64,000 nucleotides of DNA from Parvibaculum sp040216885 (GTDB lineage: Bacteria > Pseudomonadota > Alphaproteobacteria > Parvibaculales > Parvibaculaceae), in NCBI GenBank assembly GCA_040216885.1, contig JAVJOG010000023.1, forward strand, positions 62,001-126,000, in the 5' to 3' direction. The stretch's first letter is position 1. Each line of letters begins with the position of its first letter. This document shows, piece after piece, positions 33,417 to 42,216 of the stretch. The position numbers were made by a program, and so were the translations under genes. The notes beneath the pieces are model-generated. The model made no database searches, was not told where the DNA came from, and was given only the letters and a program-made list of their open reading frames with translations.

Positions 33417-34862
33417 CTATTCCGCCGCCGGCTTTTTGACGTCGCGGCCATAAACATCGTCGAACCGCACGATGTCGTCCTCGCCGAGATAGGCGCCTGA
33501 TTGCACCTCGATAATCGAAAGCGGCTCGCTGCCGGGATTCTCAAGCCGGTGCTTCGTTTCGACCGGAATATAGACCGACTGGTTTTCCTCAAGGATCGAC
33601 ACCTTGTCGCCGACCGTCACCTGCGCCCGGCCCCTGACCACGACCCAGTGTTCGGCGCGCTGGTGATGCATCTGCAGCGACAGCGCCGCACCCGGATGCA
33701 CCATCAGATGCTTGACCTGGTGCCGCTCCCCGGTGTCGAGGCTTTCATAAAAACCCCAGGGCCGGTAAACGCGGCGATGGGCGCTGTGCTCGCTCCGCCC
33801 GGCGCCGGCAATCCGCGCGACGATTTTCTTGACGTCCTGCACCCGGTCGCGCGACGCGACAAGCAGCACGTCGCCGGTTTCGACGATAACGAGATTTTCA
33901 ACGCCGAGCGTCGCGACAAGCCCAACCTCGGCACGGATATAGCTGTCCCGAGTCTCCTCTGCGATCACATCGCCGACCGTGACATTGCCCGCCTCGTCCT
34001 TTGCGCCGATTTTCCACAACGCGCCCCATGAGCCGATATCGCTCCAGCCCATATCGACGGGGATGACGGCCGCCTCGGCAGTCCGCTCCATCACCGCATA
34101 ATCGATCGAATCCGACGGACAGGCGGCGAACGCCGCGGCATCGAGGCGCAGGAAATCGAGGTCGTGCGATGCCTTGACCACCGCTTCGCCGGCGCGCGCC
34201 GCGATCTCGGGACAATGCGCCCGCATCTCCGCAAGCAGGCAGTCGGCGCGGAACATGAAGATGCCGGCATTCCAGTCATAGCCGCCCTCGGCGAGACAGG
34301 CTTCCGCCGTGGCTCGGTCCGGCTTCTCGACAAAGCGAGCCACCGCATAACCCGGTCCGTCGCCGAGCGCCGCGCCGCGCTTGATATAGCCATAGCCGGT
34401 TTCGGGTGCCGACGGCACGATGCCGAAAGTGACGAGTTTGCCGTCTTGCGCCAGTCGCACGCCTTGATCGACCGCACGGCGGAATGCCGCGACATCGCCG
34501 ATATGATGATCGGCCGGCAGGACCAGCAGGATGCCCCGCGGATCGCGCGCCTGGACGAAAGCCGCCGCGGCGGCGGCCGCCGCCGCGGTGTTGCGGCCTT
34601 CCGGCTCGAGAATATGGGCGAGTATCGCTTGCTCCGCCTCCTGCATCTGCTGGGCGATGACGAAGCGCTGATCGCCGTTCGAAACGATGATCGGCGCCGC
34701 GCAATGCGGCAGCCCGGCAACACGGGCAGCCGTCTCCACCAGCATGGTGCGGTCTGAAACCAGTGGCAGCAATTGCTTCGGATAGAGCGCCCGCGAAGTC
34801 GGCCACAGCCGCGTGCCGACGCCGCCGGAAAGGATCACCGGATAGATCGTAGAGCTGCTCAT
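33417..34862 (-). CDS. manC: Mannose-1-phosphate guanylyltransferase / mannose-6-phosphate isomerase
   Basis: This 481-residue bifunctional enzyme makes GDP-mannose. The N-terminal nucleotidyltransferase shows LSGGVGTRLWPTSRALYPKQ and VLPADHHIGD. The C-terminal cupin isomerase domain (from about residue 350) shows RPWGFYESLDTGERHQVKHL and MHHQRAEHWVVVRG. It follows gmd on the same strand by 133 bp and probably supplies its substrate. A phosphomannomutase is not present in the window. Confidence 0.95.
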   Translation of the reverse strand: MSSSTIYPVILSGGVGTRLWPTSRALYPKQLLPLVSDRTMLVETAARVAGLPHCAAPIIVSNGDQRFVIAQQMQEAEQAILAHILEPEGRNTAAAAAAAAAFVQARDPRGILLVLPADHHIGDVAAFRRAVDQGVRLAQDGKLVTFGIVPSAPETGYGYIKRGAALGDGPGYAVARFVEKPDRATAEACLAEGGYDWNAGIFMFRADCLLAEMRAHCPEIAARAGEAVVKASHDLDFLRLDAAAFAACPSDSIDYAVMERTAEAAVIPVDMGWSDIGSWGALWKIGAKDEAGNVTVGDVIAEETRDSYIRAEVGLVATLGVENLVIVETGDVLLVASRDRVQDVKKIVARIAGAGRSEHSAHRRVYRPWGFYESLDTGERHQVKHLMVHPGAALSLQMHHQRAEHWVVVRGRAQVTVGDKVSILEENQSVYIPVETKHRLENPGSEPLSIIEVQSGAYLGEDDIVRFDDVYGRDVKKPAAE

Positions 34863-34995
34863 TCTGCGCGCACCGGATTTCTGCTGGACCTTGACGCCCT
34901 GTGGCGGCCGACGGGTAAAAGGCTAACGCATCGTCGGGCGATTTTCCATGATCGCTCTGTGATGCTGGTTAACGCTCACACGTCCGTTGCGATGC

Positions 34996-36069
34996 TCACG
35001 CCCGGATCCCGCCATTGACAGCCAGGCTGTCGGCGGTGCGGCGCATATCGGCCTCGACCATTTCGGCGACAAGTTCGGCGAAACTGGTCTTGTGAACCCA
35101 GCCCAGCTCGTCGCGCGCCTTGCTGGCATTGCCGACCAGCGCATTGACTTCGGCCGGGCGGTAGAAAGACGGATCGACCTCGATCACCGTCTTGCCGGTT
35201 TTCCGGTCGATGCCTTTTTCCTCGACCCCCGATCCGTCCCATTCGAGCGGCCGCCCGACCATGTCGAAGGCCAGCTGGACGAAATCGCGCACCGAATGTT
35301 CCTCGCCGGTCGCCAATACATAGTCGCCAGCGCGCTCCTTCTGCAGCATCAGCCACATGCCCTCGACATAATCGCGCGCATGGCCCCAGTCGCGCCGCGA
35401 ATTGATATTCCCGAGATAGAGCCGGTCCTGCAGGCCATGATGAATGGCCGCCACGGCCCGCGTGATCTTGCGGCTGACGAATGTTTCGCCGCGGTTCGGG
35501 CCTTCATGATTGAAGAGGATGCCGTTCGAGGCATGAAGCCCGTAGGCTTCGCGGTAATTGACGACGGTCTGAAAGGCGAAATGCTTCGAAATCGCATAGG
35601 GACTGCGCGGCCGGAACGGCGTCGTCTCGCTTTGCGGCGTCTCCTGCACATTGCCGAAGAGCTCGGATGTCGAGGCCTGGTAGAAGCGCACGGTCTCGCC
35701 CATGTCGAGAAGCCGGATCGCCTCGAGAAGCCGGAGCACACCGGTTGCGTTGACGTCGGCGGTATATTCGGGCTTGTCGAAGCTGACCTTCACATGGCTC
35801 TGCGCGGCGAGATTGTAGACCTCGTCGGGCTGCACGTCCTTCAGCACCCGGAACAGGCTGGAGCCGTCGGTCATGTCGCCGAAATGCATCTTGAGCGCGG
35901 AATTGGCGCCGCGTTCCTCACCGTAAAGATGGTGAATCCGGTCGGTATTGAAGGAGGAAGAACGGCGCATCAACCCGTGGACTTCATATCCCTTGTCGAT
36001 CAGCAGCTCGGCCAGATAGCTGCCGTCTTGCCCCGTAACGCCCGTGATAAGCGCGACCCGCTTGGTCAT
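34996..36069 (-). CDS. gmd: GDP-mannose 4,6-dehydratase
   Basis: This 357-residue SDR enzyme converts GDP-D-mannose to GDP-4-keto-6-deoxymannose. It shows LITGVTGQDGSYLAELL, the specificity segment RRSSSFNTDRIHHLY, the active-site STSELFGNVQETPQ, Tyr-x3-Lys in SPYAISKHFAF, and FNHEGPNRGETFVSRKI. No GDP-fucose synthase or rhamnose reductase follows, so the final 6-deoxyhexose is unknown. It is the first gene of a gmd-manC pair and is divergent from galU. Confidence 0.96.
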   Translation of the reverse strand: MTKRVALITGVTGQDGSYLAELLIDKGYEVHGLMRRSSSFNTDRIHHLYGEERGANSALKMHFGDMTDGSSLFRVLKDVQPDEVYNLAAQSHVKVSFDKPEYTADVNATGVLRLLEAIRLLDMGETVRFYQASTSELFGNVQETPQSETTPFRPRSPYAISKHFAFQTVVNYREAYGLHASNGILFNHEGPNRGETFVSRKITRAVAAIHHGLQDRLYLGNINSRRDWGHARDYVEGMWLMLQKERAGDYVLATGEEHSVRDFVQLAFDMVGRPLEWDGSGVEEKGIDRKTGKTVIEVDPSFYRPAEVNALVGNASKARDELGWVHKTSFAELVAEMVEADMRRTADSLAVNGGIRA

Positions 36070-36298
36070 ACCCGCTAGTCTCCTGCAATTGCCGCCCGAT
36101 ATTTCGGCCGGCCGGCGCCGAAAACGCCATCCGCCGACCGACCGTAACGGCCTCTAGATACATGGATTTTCACGAGACTGGAACTGTCTGCGGCCGCCGC
36201 GCTTGCCGGACCGGGCGCGGCATGCCAAAACAACCCGAAGACAATCAAATTTGGTACTGATATTAAGTACTTAGCCGAGAAGCCCGCAGATCCTCAGG
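36070..36298. promoter_or_regulatory. Divergent promoter region between gmd and galU
   Basis: This 229-bp gap is distinctly A/T-richer at its galU end (36238-36275) and holds a short palindrome TAAGTACTTA at 36264-36273, 25 bp before galU. It must contain both promoters. I cannot place -35/-10 boxes with confidence. Confidence 0.4.
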
Positions 36299-37192
36299 AT
36301 GAACCCCGCGCTCATGCACAAGAAACCCCGCAAAGCCGTTTTCCCGGTCGCCGGCCTCGGCACCCGCTTTCTGCCGGCCACCAAGGCGATCCCGAAAGAG
36401 ATGCTGACCGTCGTCGACCGTCCGGTGATCCAGTATGCGGTCGACGAGGCGGTCGAGGCCGGCATCGAGCATTTCGTCTTCGTGACCGGCCGCGGCAAGG
36501 GCGCCATCGAGGATCATTTCGATCTGGCCTACGAGCTTGAAGCGACGTTGAAGGCCCGCGGCAAGACCGCTGAAATCGCACAGCTTGAAGTGACCCGTCC
36601 GGCGGCCGGCGCCGCGAGCTTCGTGCGCCAGCAGGAACCGCTGGGGCTCGGCCACGCGGTCTGGTGCGCGCGCGACATTGTCGGCAACGAGCCCTTCGCG
36701 CTGGCGCTACCCGATATGCTGATCCACGCACCCCGCGGCTGCTTCGCCCAGATGATGGATGTTTATGCGCGTCATGGCGGCAATATCATCGCGGTCGAGG
36801 AAGTGCCGCGGGAGCACGTCAACCGTTATGGCGTCGTCGCGCTGGCCGGTGACCTCGGCAATGCGACCCATCGCATTTCCGGCATGGTCGAAAAGCCGAA
36901 AATCGAGGACGCACCGTCGAACCTGATCGTCTCCGGCCGCTACATCCTGCAACCGGAAATCTTCGCGAAACTCCAAACGCAGAAGCCGGGCGCCGGCGGC
37001 GAAATCCAGCTCACCGACGCGATGGTCGCCTTGATGGCCGGGCAGGATTTCTATTCATACCGGTTCGAGGGCACGACCTATGATTGCGGCGACAAGATCG
37101 GCTTTCTGGCCGCCAATGTCGCTCTCGCGCTGGCCCGCGCCGATATCGAGCCGAAATTCCGCCCGATCCTCGAAAAGCTCTCGAAACGCTGA
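36299..37192 (+). CDS. galU: UTP-glucose-1-phosphate uridylyltransferase
   Basis: This 297-residue enzyme makes UDP-glucose. The N-terminus VFPVAGLGTRFLPATKAIPKEM is diagnostic, followed by VDRPVIQYAVDEAVEAG and FVTGRGKGAIEDHFD. UDP-glucose feeds the Ugd gene downstream and the polysaccharide genes. ATG 36299 is used, and ATG 36314 is a possible alternative because the site before 36299 is poor. The rml genes follow closely, which suggests one sugar-nucleotide operon. Confidence 0.95.
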   Translation: MNPALMHKKPRKAVFPVAGLGTRFLPATKAIPKEMLTVVDRPVIQYAVDEAVEAGIEHFVFVTGRGKGAIEDHFDLAYELEATLKARGKTAEIAQLEVTRPAAGAASFVRQQEPLGLGHAVWCARDIVGNEPFALALPDMLIHAPRGCFAQMMDVYARHGGNIIAVEEVPREHVNRYGVVALAGDLGNATHRISGMVEKPKIEDAPSNLIVSGRYILQPEIFAKLQTQKPGAGGEIQLTDAMVALMAGQDFYSYRFEGTTYDCGDKIGFLAANVALALARADIEPKFRPILEKLSKR

Positions 37193-37219
37193 CACCGCCG
37201 CAAGGATACGCCAGATCCC

Positions 37220-37831
37220 ATGCTCGAAATCGAGGAAACGGCCATTCCCGGCGTTCGCGTCGTCAAGCCGCGACGCTTCGGCGATACGCGGGGTTATTTC
37301 GCCGAGACCTTCAACCGACGCGTGCTGGCGGAGGCCGGCATCGATATCGACTTCATCCAGGACAATGAATCGCTCTCGGCCACCCCTGGCACCGTCCGGG
37401 GTCTGCATTTCCAGACCCCCGGCTTCGCCCAGACCAAGCTCGTGCGGGTACTGACGGGAGCGATCCTCGATGTCGCGGTCGACATCCGGCGCGGCTCGCC
37501 CACCTTCGGCGTCCATGTGGCGGTCGAACTCAGCGCCGAAAATGGTAAACAACTGTTGATCCCCAAGGGTTTCGCGCATGGTTTCTGCACACTCGCGCCG
37601 GACACCTGCGTCTTTTACAAGGTGGACGCCTATTATTCACAAACACACGATGCGGGAATATTGTGGAATGACCCGGCGCTGGCGATAGACTGGCCGGTGA
37701 AGCCCGGCGCGGCCACACTCTCCGAAAAGGACGCGCGTCTGCCGCGCATGGCGGATTTCACCACGCCCTTCGTCCATGATGCCGGTCAGGGTGGTGCGGA
37801 TCGGCCAAATACCGACCGAATACTGAAGTGA
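37220..37831 (+). CDS. rmlC: dTDP-4-dehydrorhamnose 3,5-epimerase
   Basis: This 203-residue cupin enzyme performs the third step of dTDP-L-rhamnose synthesis. It shows GDTRGYFAETFN, FIQDNESLS and TVRGLHFQTPG with the catalytic H63. The late motif QTHDAGILWNDPALAIDWP is diagnostic. It is the first of four rml genes in the order C-B-D-A and follows galU by 27 bp. Confidence 0.95.
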   Translation: MLEIEETAIPGVRVVKPRRFGDTRGYFAETFNRRVLAEAGIDIDFIQDNESLSATPGTVRGLHFQTPGFAQTKLVRVLTGAILDVAVDIRRGSPTFGVHVAVELSAENGKQLLIPKGFAHGFCTLAPDTCVFYKVDAYYSQTHDAGILWNDPALAIDWPVKPGAATLSEKDARLPRMADFTTPFVHDAGQGGADRPNTDRILK

Positions 37832-37860
37832 ATGCGGAAGTAGAGAGGGGGAGCTGTTCG

Positions 37861-38919
37861 ATGCGTATCCTGGTAACCGGCGGCGCCGGCTTCATCGGCT
37901 CCGCCGTGATCCGCATGCTGATCGGCGAAACGGATCACGAGGTGCTGAACGTCGATTGCCTGACCTATGCCGGCAATCTCGACTCGCTGGCGGGCGTGTC
38001 GCAGAACATCCGCTACCGTTTTTCGCGCACCGACATCCGCAATCTGCCGGCCCTGCGCCGCGTCGTCGAGGAGTACAGACCCGACATCGTGATGCACCTG
38101 GCGGCCGAAACCCATGTCGACCGTTCGATCGACGGACCGGCCGCCTTTATCGAGACCAATCTCGTCGGCACCGCCAATCTGCTGGAAGTGGCGCGCGCGC
38201 ATTGGCAGGGTCTCGACGGCGCGGCGAAAGCGCGTTTTCGTTTTCACCACATCTCGACCGACGAGGTTTTCGGCTCGCTGGGGCCGACCGGCGCCTTCAC
38301 CGAGGAAAGCCCTTACGCGCCGAACTCTCCCTATTCGGCCTCCAAGGCCGGCGCCGATCATCTGGTGCGCGCCTGGCGGGAAACCTTCGGCCTGCCGACG
38401 GTTGCCAGCAATTGCTCCAACAATTACGGTCCCTGCCAGTTTCCCGAAAAACTGATCCCGCTGATGGTGCTGAACGCACTGGAAGGCAAGCCGCTGCCGG
38501 TCTACGGCGACGGGCTTCAGGTGCGCGACTGGCTGCATGTCGACGATCATGCCCGCGCCTTGATCGCCATCGCGACGAAAGGCGTCGTCGGCGAAACCTA
38601 TAATGTCGGCGGCAATGCCGAACGCACCAATATCGACATCGTGCGGTCGATCTGCCGCCTGCTCGACGAGTTGCAGCCCTCGCCGCAAGGCTCGTATGAA
38701 AAGCTGATTACCTTCGTCGCCGACCGGCCGGGCCATGACGCGCGCTATGCGATCGACGCCTCGAAGATCGCACGCGAACTGGGTTGGCACCCGCGCGAGA
38801 ATTTCGAAAGCGGATTGCGCAAGACGGTCGAGTGGTATCTCGGCAATCGCGACTGGTGGCAACGCGTGCGCTCAGGATCCTATCGCGGCGAACGCCTCGG
38901 TCTGATCGACGCGGATTGA
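37861..38919 (+). CDS. rmlB: dTDP-glucose 4,6-dehydratase
   Basis: This 352-residue SDR enzyme performs the second step of dTDP-L-rhamnose synthesis. The Rossmann motif is ILVTGGAGFIGSAVIRML. The active site is HISTDEVFGSLG (Thr-Asp-Glu) with Tyr-x3-Lys in NSPYSASKAGADH, and SNNYGPCQFPEKLIPLM is also typical. ATG 37861 with GGGGGAG nine bases upstream is chosen over an in-frame ATG at 37828 that would overlap rmlC. Confidence 0.96.
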   Translation: MRILVTGGAGFIGSAVIRMLIGETDHEVLNVDCLTYAGNLDSLAGVSQNIRYRFSRTDIRNLPALRRVVEEYRPDIVMHLAAETHVDRSIDGPAAFIETNLVGTANLLEVARAHWQGLDGAAKARFRFHHISTDEVFGSLGPTGAFTEESPYAPNSPYSASKAGADHLVRAWRETFGLPTVASNCSNNYGPCQFPEKLIPLMVLNALEGKPLPVYGDGLQVRDWLHVDDHARALIAIATKGVVGETYNVGGNAERTNIDIVRSICRLLDELQPSPQGSYEKLITFVADRPGHDARYAIDASKIARELGWHPRENFESGLRKTVEWYLGNRDWWQRVRSGSYRGERLGLIDAD

Positions 38920-38925
38920 GCGCGG

Positions 38926-39873
38926 ATGGCGGCGAACCCCACTTTGAAGCGCCTGCTGGTGACCGGCGCAGGCGGACAGGTCGGCACCGAACTGGCGGCC
39001 GAAGCGGCGGCTGCCGGATTTGCGGTCATGGCGCCGCTACGCGCCGAACTCGACATCACGCATGAAAACGCCGTCGCCGCCGCGATCGCCGCCGCGAAGC
39101 CGGATGCGGTGATCAACGCGGCCGCCTGGACGGCCGTCGACCGCGCTGAAAGCGAGGCCGATCTCGCCCGCGCCGTCAACGCCCGCGCACCGGCCCTGCT
39201 GGGCGCGGCCTGCGAACGATCCGGTATTCCGCTGCTCCATATTTCGACGGATTACGTCTTTGACGGAATGTCGGAACGCCCCTGGCGCGAGGACGACCCG
39301 GTGGCGCCGCTCGGCGTCTATGGCGCGAGCAAGGCCGAGGGCGAGGCGGCACTGCGCGCGGCAACCCCGCGCCACATCATCCTGCGCACGGCCTGGGTCT
39401 TCAGTCCGCATGGCAACAACTTCGTCAGGACGATGCTGCGCCTCGCCGGTACCCGCGACGAGATCGCCGTCGTTGACGACCAGCGCGGCGCGCCCACCTC
39501 GGCGACCGACATCGCACGGGTCCTGCTGGCGCTGGCGGCAGCGGCAATCGATGCAAGGACAGGGGACAAGTCGCCGCTCTGGGGCACATACCATTTCTGC
39601 AATGAGGGCGTGACGAGCTGGTGCGGCTTTGCCCGCGCGATCATGGCCGGCGCGGCGGCGCGCGGCGCACCCACGGCCCGCATTCGCCCGATCCCCGGCG
39701 CGGACTATCCGACGCCCGCAAAACGCCCCGCATATTCGGCGCTCGATTGCACAAAGCTGCGGACGGAAACGGGCATCGAACCCCGCCCCTGGAACGAGGC
39801 GCTCGACGACACGCTCGACCGCCTGCTGAAACCGGCGGACGGCATCGAGCGGACAAGGGCGGAAAACGCATGA
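38926..39873 (+). CDS. rmlD: dTDP-4-dehydrorhamnose reductase
   Basis: This 315-residue enzyme performs the last step of dTDP-L-rhamnose synthesis. It shows LLVTGAGGQVGTELA, NAAAWTAVDRAESE, the diagnostic HISTDYVFDGMSE, Tyr-x3-Lys in YGASKAEGE and RTAWVFSPHGNNFV. It starts 6 bp after rmlB and its stop overlaps the rmlA start as ATGA. It is the canonical copy; the divergent relative at 30038 belongs to the NeuB set. Confidence 0.95.
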   Translation: MAANPTLKRLLVTGAGGQVGTELAAEAAAAGFAVMAPLRAELDITHENAVAAAIAAAKPDAVINAAAWTAVDRAESEADLARAVNARAPALLGAACERSGIPLLHISTDYVFDGMSERPWREDDPVAPLGVYGASKAEGEAALRAATPRHIILRTAWVFSPHGNNFVRTMLRLAGTRDEIAVVDDQRGAPTSATDIARVLLALAAAAIDARTGDKSPLWGTYHFCNEGVTSWCGFARAIMAGAAARGAPTARIRPIPGADYPTPAKRPAYSALDCTKLRTETGIEPRPWNEALDDTLDRLLKPADGIERTRAENA

Positions 39874-40739
39874 AGGGCATCATCCTGGCGGGCGGCAGCG
39901 GCACGCGGCTTTACCCGGTCACCAAATCCGTCTCGAAGCAATTGCTGCCGGTCTACGACAAGCCGATGATCTATTATCCGCTGACGACGCTGATGCTGGC
40001 CGGCATTCGCGATGTGCTGGTGATTACGACACCTCAGGACGCCGCCGCCTTCGAACATCTGCTCGAAGATGGCAGCCAGTGGGGCATCTCGATTTCCTAT
40101 GCGGTGCAGCCGAAGCCCGAAGGCCTGGCCCAGGCCTTCATCATCGGCCGCGATTTCGTCGGCGGGAAACGCTGCGCGCTGGTGCTGGGCGACAATATTT
40201 TCTACGGCAACGGATTGTCGGCGGTCCTGCAGCGCGCCGCGCGGCCCGGGAAAGGCGCGACGGTCTTCGGCTACTGGGTGCGCGACCCGGAACGCTACGG
40301 CGTTGTCGCCTTCGACGATGACGGCAAGGCCGTCTCGATCGAAGAGAAGCCGAAACAGCCGAAATCGAATTTCGCGGTGACGGGGCTTTATTTCTACGAT
40401 TCCCATGTCTGCGACAGGGCGGCCGAGGTGCGCCCCTCGCCGCGCGGCGAGCTTGAAATCACGACGCTGAACGAGATGTATCTGAAACAGGGCGAACTGA
40501 CCGTGGAGCTGCTGGGCCGGGGCTTCACCTGGCTCGACACCGGCACCCACCCGTCGCTGCTGCAGGCCGCGCAATTCGTCGAGACGATTGAGGAGCGCCA
40601 GAACCTGAAGATCGGCAGCCCGGAAGAAGTCGCCTTTCGCATGGGCTATATCGACGCTGAACAATTGCTGGCGGCGGCCCGTAGCGTCGGCAAGAGCAGC
40701 TATGGCAACTATTTGCGCGCGCTTGTAAAAGACCGGTGA
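39870..40739 (+). CDS. rmlA: Glucose-1-phosphate thymidylyltransferase
   Basis: This 289-residue enzyme commits glucose-1-phosphate to dTDP-rhamnose. It shows KGIILAGGSGTRLYPVTKS and SKQLLPVYDKPMIYYPLTT, then VLGDNIFYGNGL and TGLYFYD. The ATG overlaps the rmlD stop by 4 bp, so translation is coupled. Confidence 0.96.
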   Translation: MKGIILAGGSGTRLYPVTKSVSKQLLPVYDKPMIYYPLTTLMLAGIRDVLVITTPQDAAAFEHLLEDGSQWGISISYAVQPKPEGLAQAFIIGRDFVGGKRCALVLGDNIFYGNGLSAVLQRAARPGKGATVFGYWVRDPERYGVVAFDDDGKAVSIEEKPKQPKSNFAVTGLYFYDSHVCDRAAEVRPSPRGELEITTLNEMYLKQGELTVELLGRGFTWLDTGTHPSLLQAAQFVETIEERQNLKIGSPEEVAFRMGYIDAEQLLAAARSVGKSSYGNYLRALVKDR

Positions 40740-40794
40740 GACCGGGTATGCGGCACGGCGGAGCCGGTGCAGCGGAACATGCGAGGAGCGATCG

Positions 40795-42126
40795 ATGAAA
40801 GTGGCGATGATCGGCACCGGCTATGTGGGCCTTGTTTCGGGCGCCTGCTTTGCCGATCTTGGTCACAAGGTCGTCTGCGTCGAAATCGACGAAACGAAGA
40901 TCGCGCGTCTTCGCCGTGGCGAGATTCCGATTTACGAACCGGGCCTAGATGACATCGTCGCACGAAACGTCGAGGCTGGCCGCCTTTCCTTCACCGCCGA
41001 TGCCGCCGAAGCGGTCCCCGATTGCGATGCGGTTTTCATCTGCGTCGGCACGCCGCCGCGCGAGGACGGCGACGCCGACCTCTCATGGGTTTATGCGGCT
41101 GCGCGCGGCATCGCCGGTCATTTGAGCGGTTACACGGTCATTGTCGACAAATCGACGGTACCTGTCGGTACCGGCGACGAGGTGGAGGCGATCATCCGCG
41201 AAGCAAACCCCGAAGCCGATTTCGACGTGGCGTCGAACCCGGAATTTCTGCGCGAAGGCAACGCCATCGACGATTTCATGAAACCCGACCGCATCGTCAT
41301 CGGCACGAACACGGCCCGCGCCCGCGACATCATGCAGGCGCTTTACCGCCCGCTGATGCTGGCCGAGACGCCAGTGGTTCACACAAGCCGCGCCACGGCC
41401 GAGCTGACCAAATACGCAGCCAATGCCTTCCTCGCCATGAAGGTCACTTTCATCAACGAAATCGCCGATATCTGCGAACGCGTCGGCGCCGATGTACAGG
41501 ATGTCTCACGCGGCATCGGCCTCGACAGTCGCATCGGTACAAAGTTCCTGCAGGCCGGCGCCGGCTTCGGCGGCTCCTGCTTCCCGAAAGACACACTGGC
41601 GCTGACCGGCACCGCAAGAAAAGTCGGCCGGCCGACACAGATCGTCGAGGCCGTAATGGCCGCCAATGCCGAACGAAAGCGCCGCATGGCCGAAAAGGTG
41701 ATCGCGGCCTGCGGCGGCAATATCGCCGGCAAGACGATCGGCGTGCTGGGCGTGACCTTCAAGCCCAACACCGACGACATGCGCGACGCCCCGAGCCTCG
41801 ACATCCTGCCTCTGCTGCAACAGGCGGGGGCCCGCATTCGGGCTTATGATCCGGAAGGCATGGGGGAGGCGCGAAAACATCTGAAGGACATCGAATGGGT
41901 CGAAGAGGCATATGGCGTGATGCCCGGCGCCGACGCCTTGCTGATCCTGACCGAATGGAACGAATTCCGCGTCCTCGATCTCGATCGCGTGCGGCGTGAA
42001 CTGAAGCGTCCCCTGATGATCGACCTGCGCAACATCTATATGCCTGACGAAATGGCGCAGGCAGGGTTTGAATATCATTCGGTGGGCAGGGAAACGGTCG
42101 CTCCGGACCGCCAACCGAGAAACTGA
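40795..42126 (+). CDS. ugd: UDP-glucose 6-dehydrogenase
   Basis: This 443-residue enzyme oxidises UDP-glucose to UDP-glucuronate with two NAD. It shows MIGTGYVGLVSGACFADLGH, VDKSTVPVGTGDEV, ELTKYAANAFLAMKVTFINE and the catalytic Cys in GAGFGGSCFPKD. GAGGAG lies just upstream of ATG 40795. UDP-glucuronate may feed an acidic exopolysaccharide. It is the last gene of the galU-rml-ugd run and converges on the barrel gene (90 bp apart, no clear terminator seen). Confidence 0.95.
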   Translation: MKVAMIGTGYVGLVSGACFADLGHKVVCVEIDETKIARLRRGEIPIYEPGLDDIVARNVEAGRLSFTADAAEAVPDCDAVFICVGTPPREDGDADLSWVYAAARGIAGHLSGYTVIVDKSTVPVGTGDEVEAIIREANPEADFDVASNPEFLREGNAIDDFMKPDRIVIGTNTARARDIMQALYRPLMLAETPVVHTSRATAELTKYAANAFLAMKVTFINEIADICERVGADVQDVSRGIGLDSRIGTKFLQAGAGFGGSCFPKDTLALTGTARKVGRPTQIVEAVMAANAERKRRMAEKVIAACGGNIAGKTIGVLGVTFKPNTDDMRDAPSLDILPLLQQAGARIRAYDPEGMGEARKHLKDIEWVEEAYGVMPGADALLILTEWNEFRVLDLDRVRRELKRPLMIDLRNIYMPDEMAQAGFEYHSVGRETVAPDRQPRN

Positions 42127-42216
42127 AAAAGGCGCTAGTCGTTGCATCGCAAAAAGGAGAGGGCAGTCGACGGTCTCGGCGTCCCTGCCTTGTCATATTT
42201 CCTCGGGCAAGAGCCG

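Noticed and set aside
36264..36273. TAAGTACTTA palindrome as a regulator site
   Set aside because: It is short and single; no second copy or known consensus supports it, so it is mentioned only within the promoter region entry.
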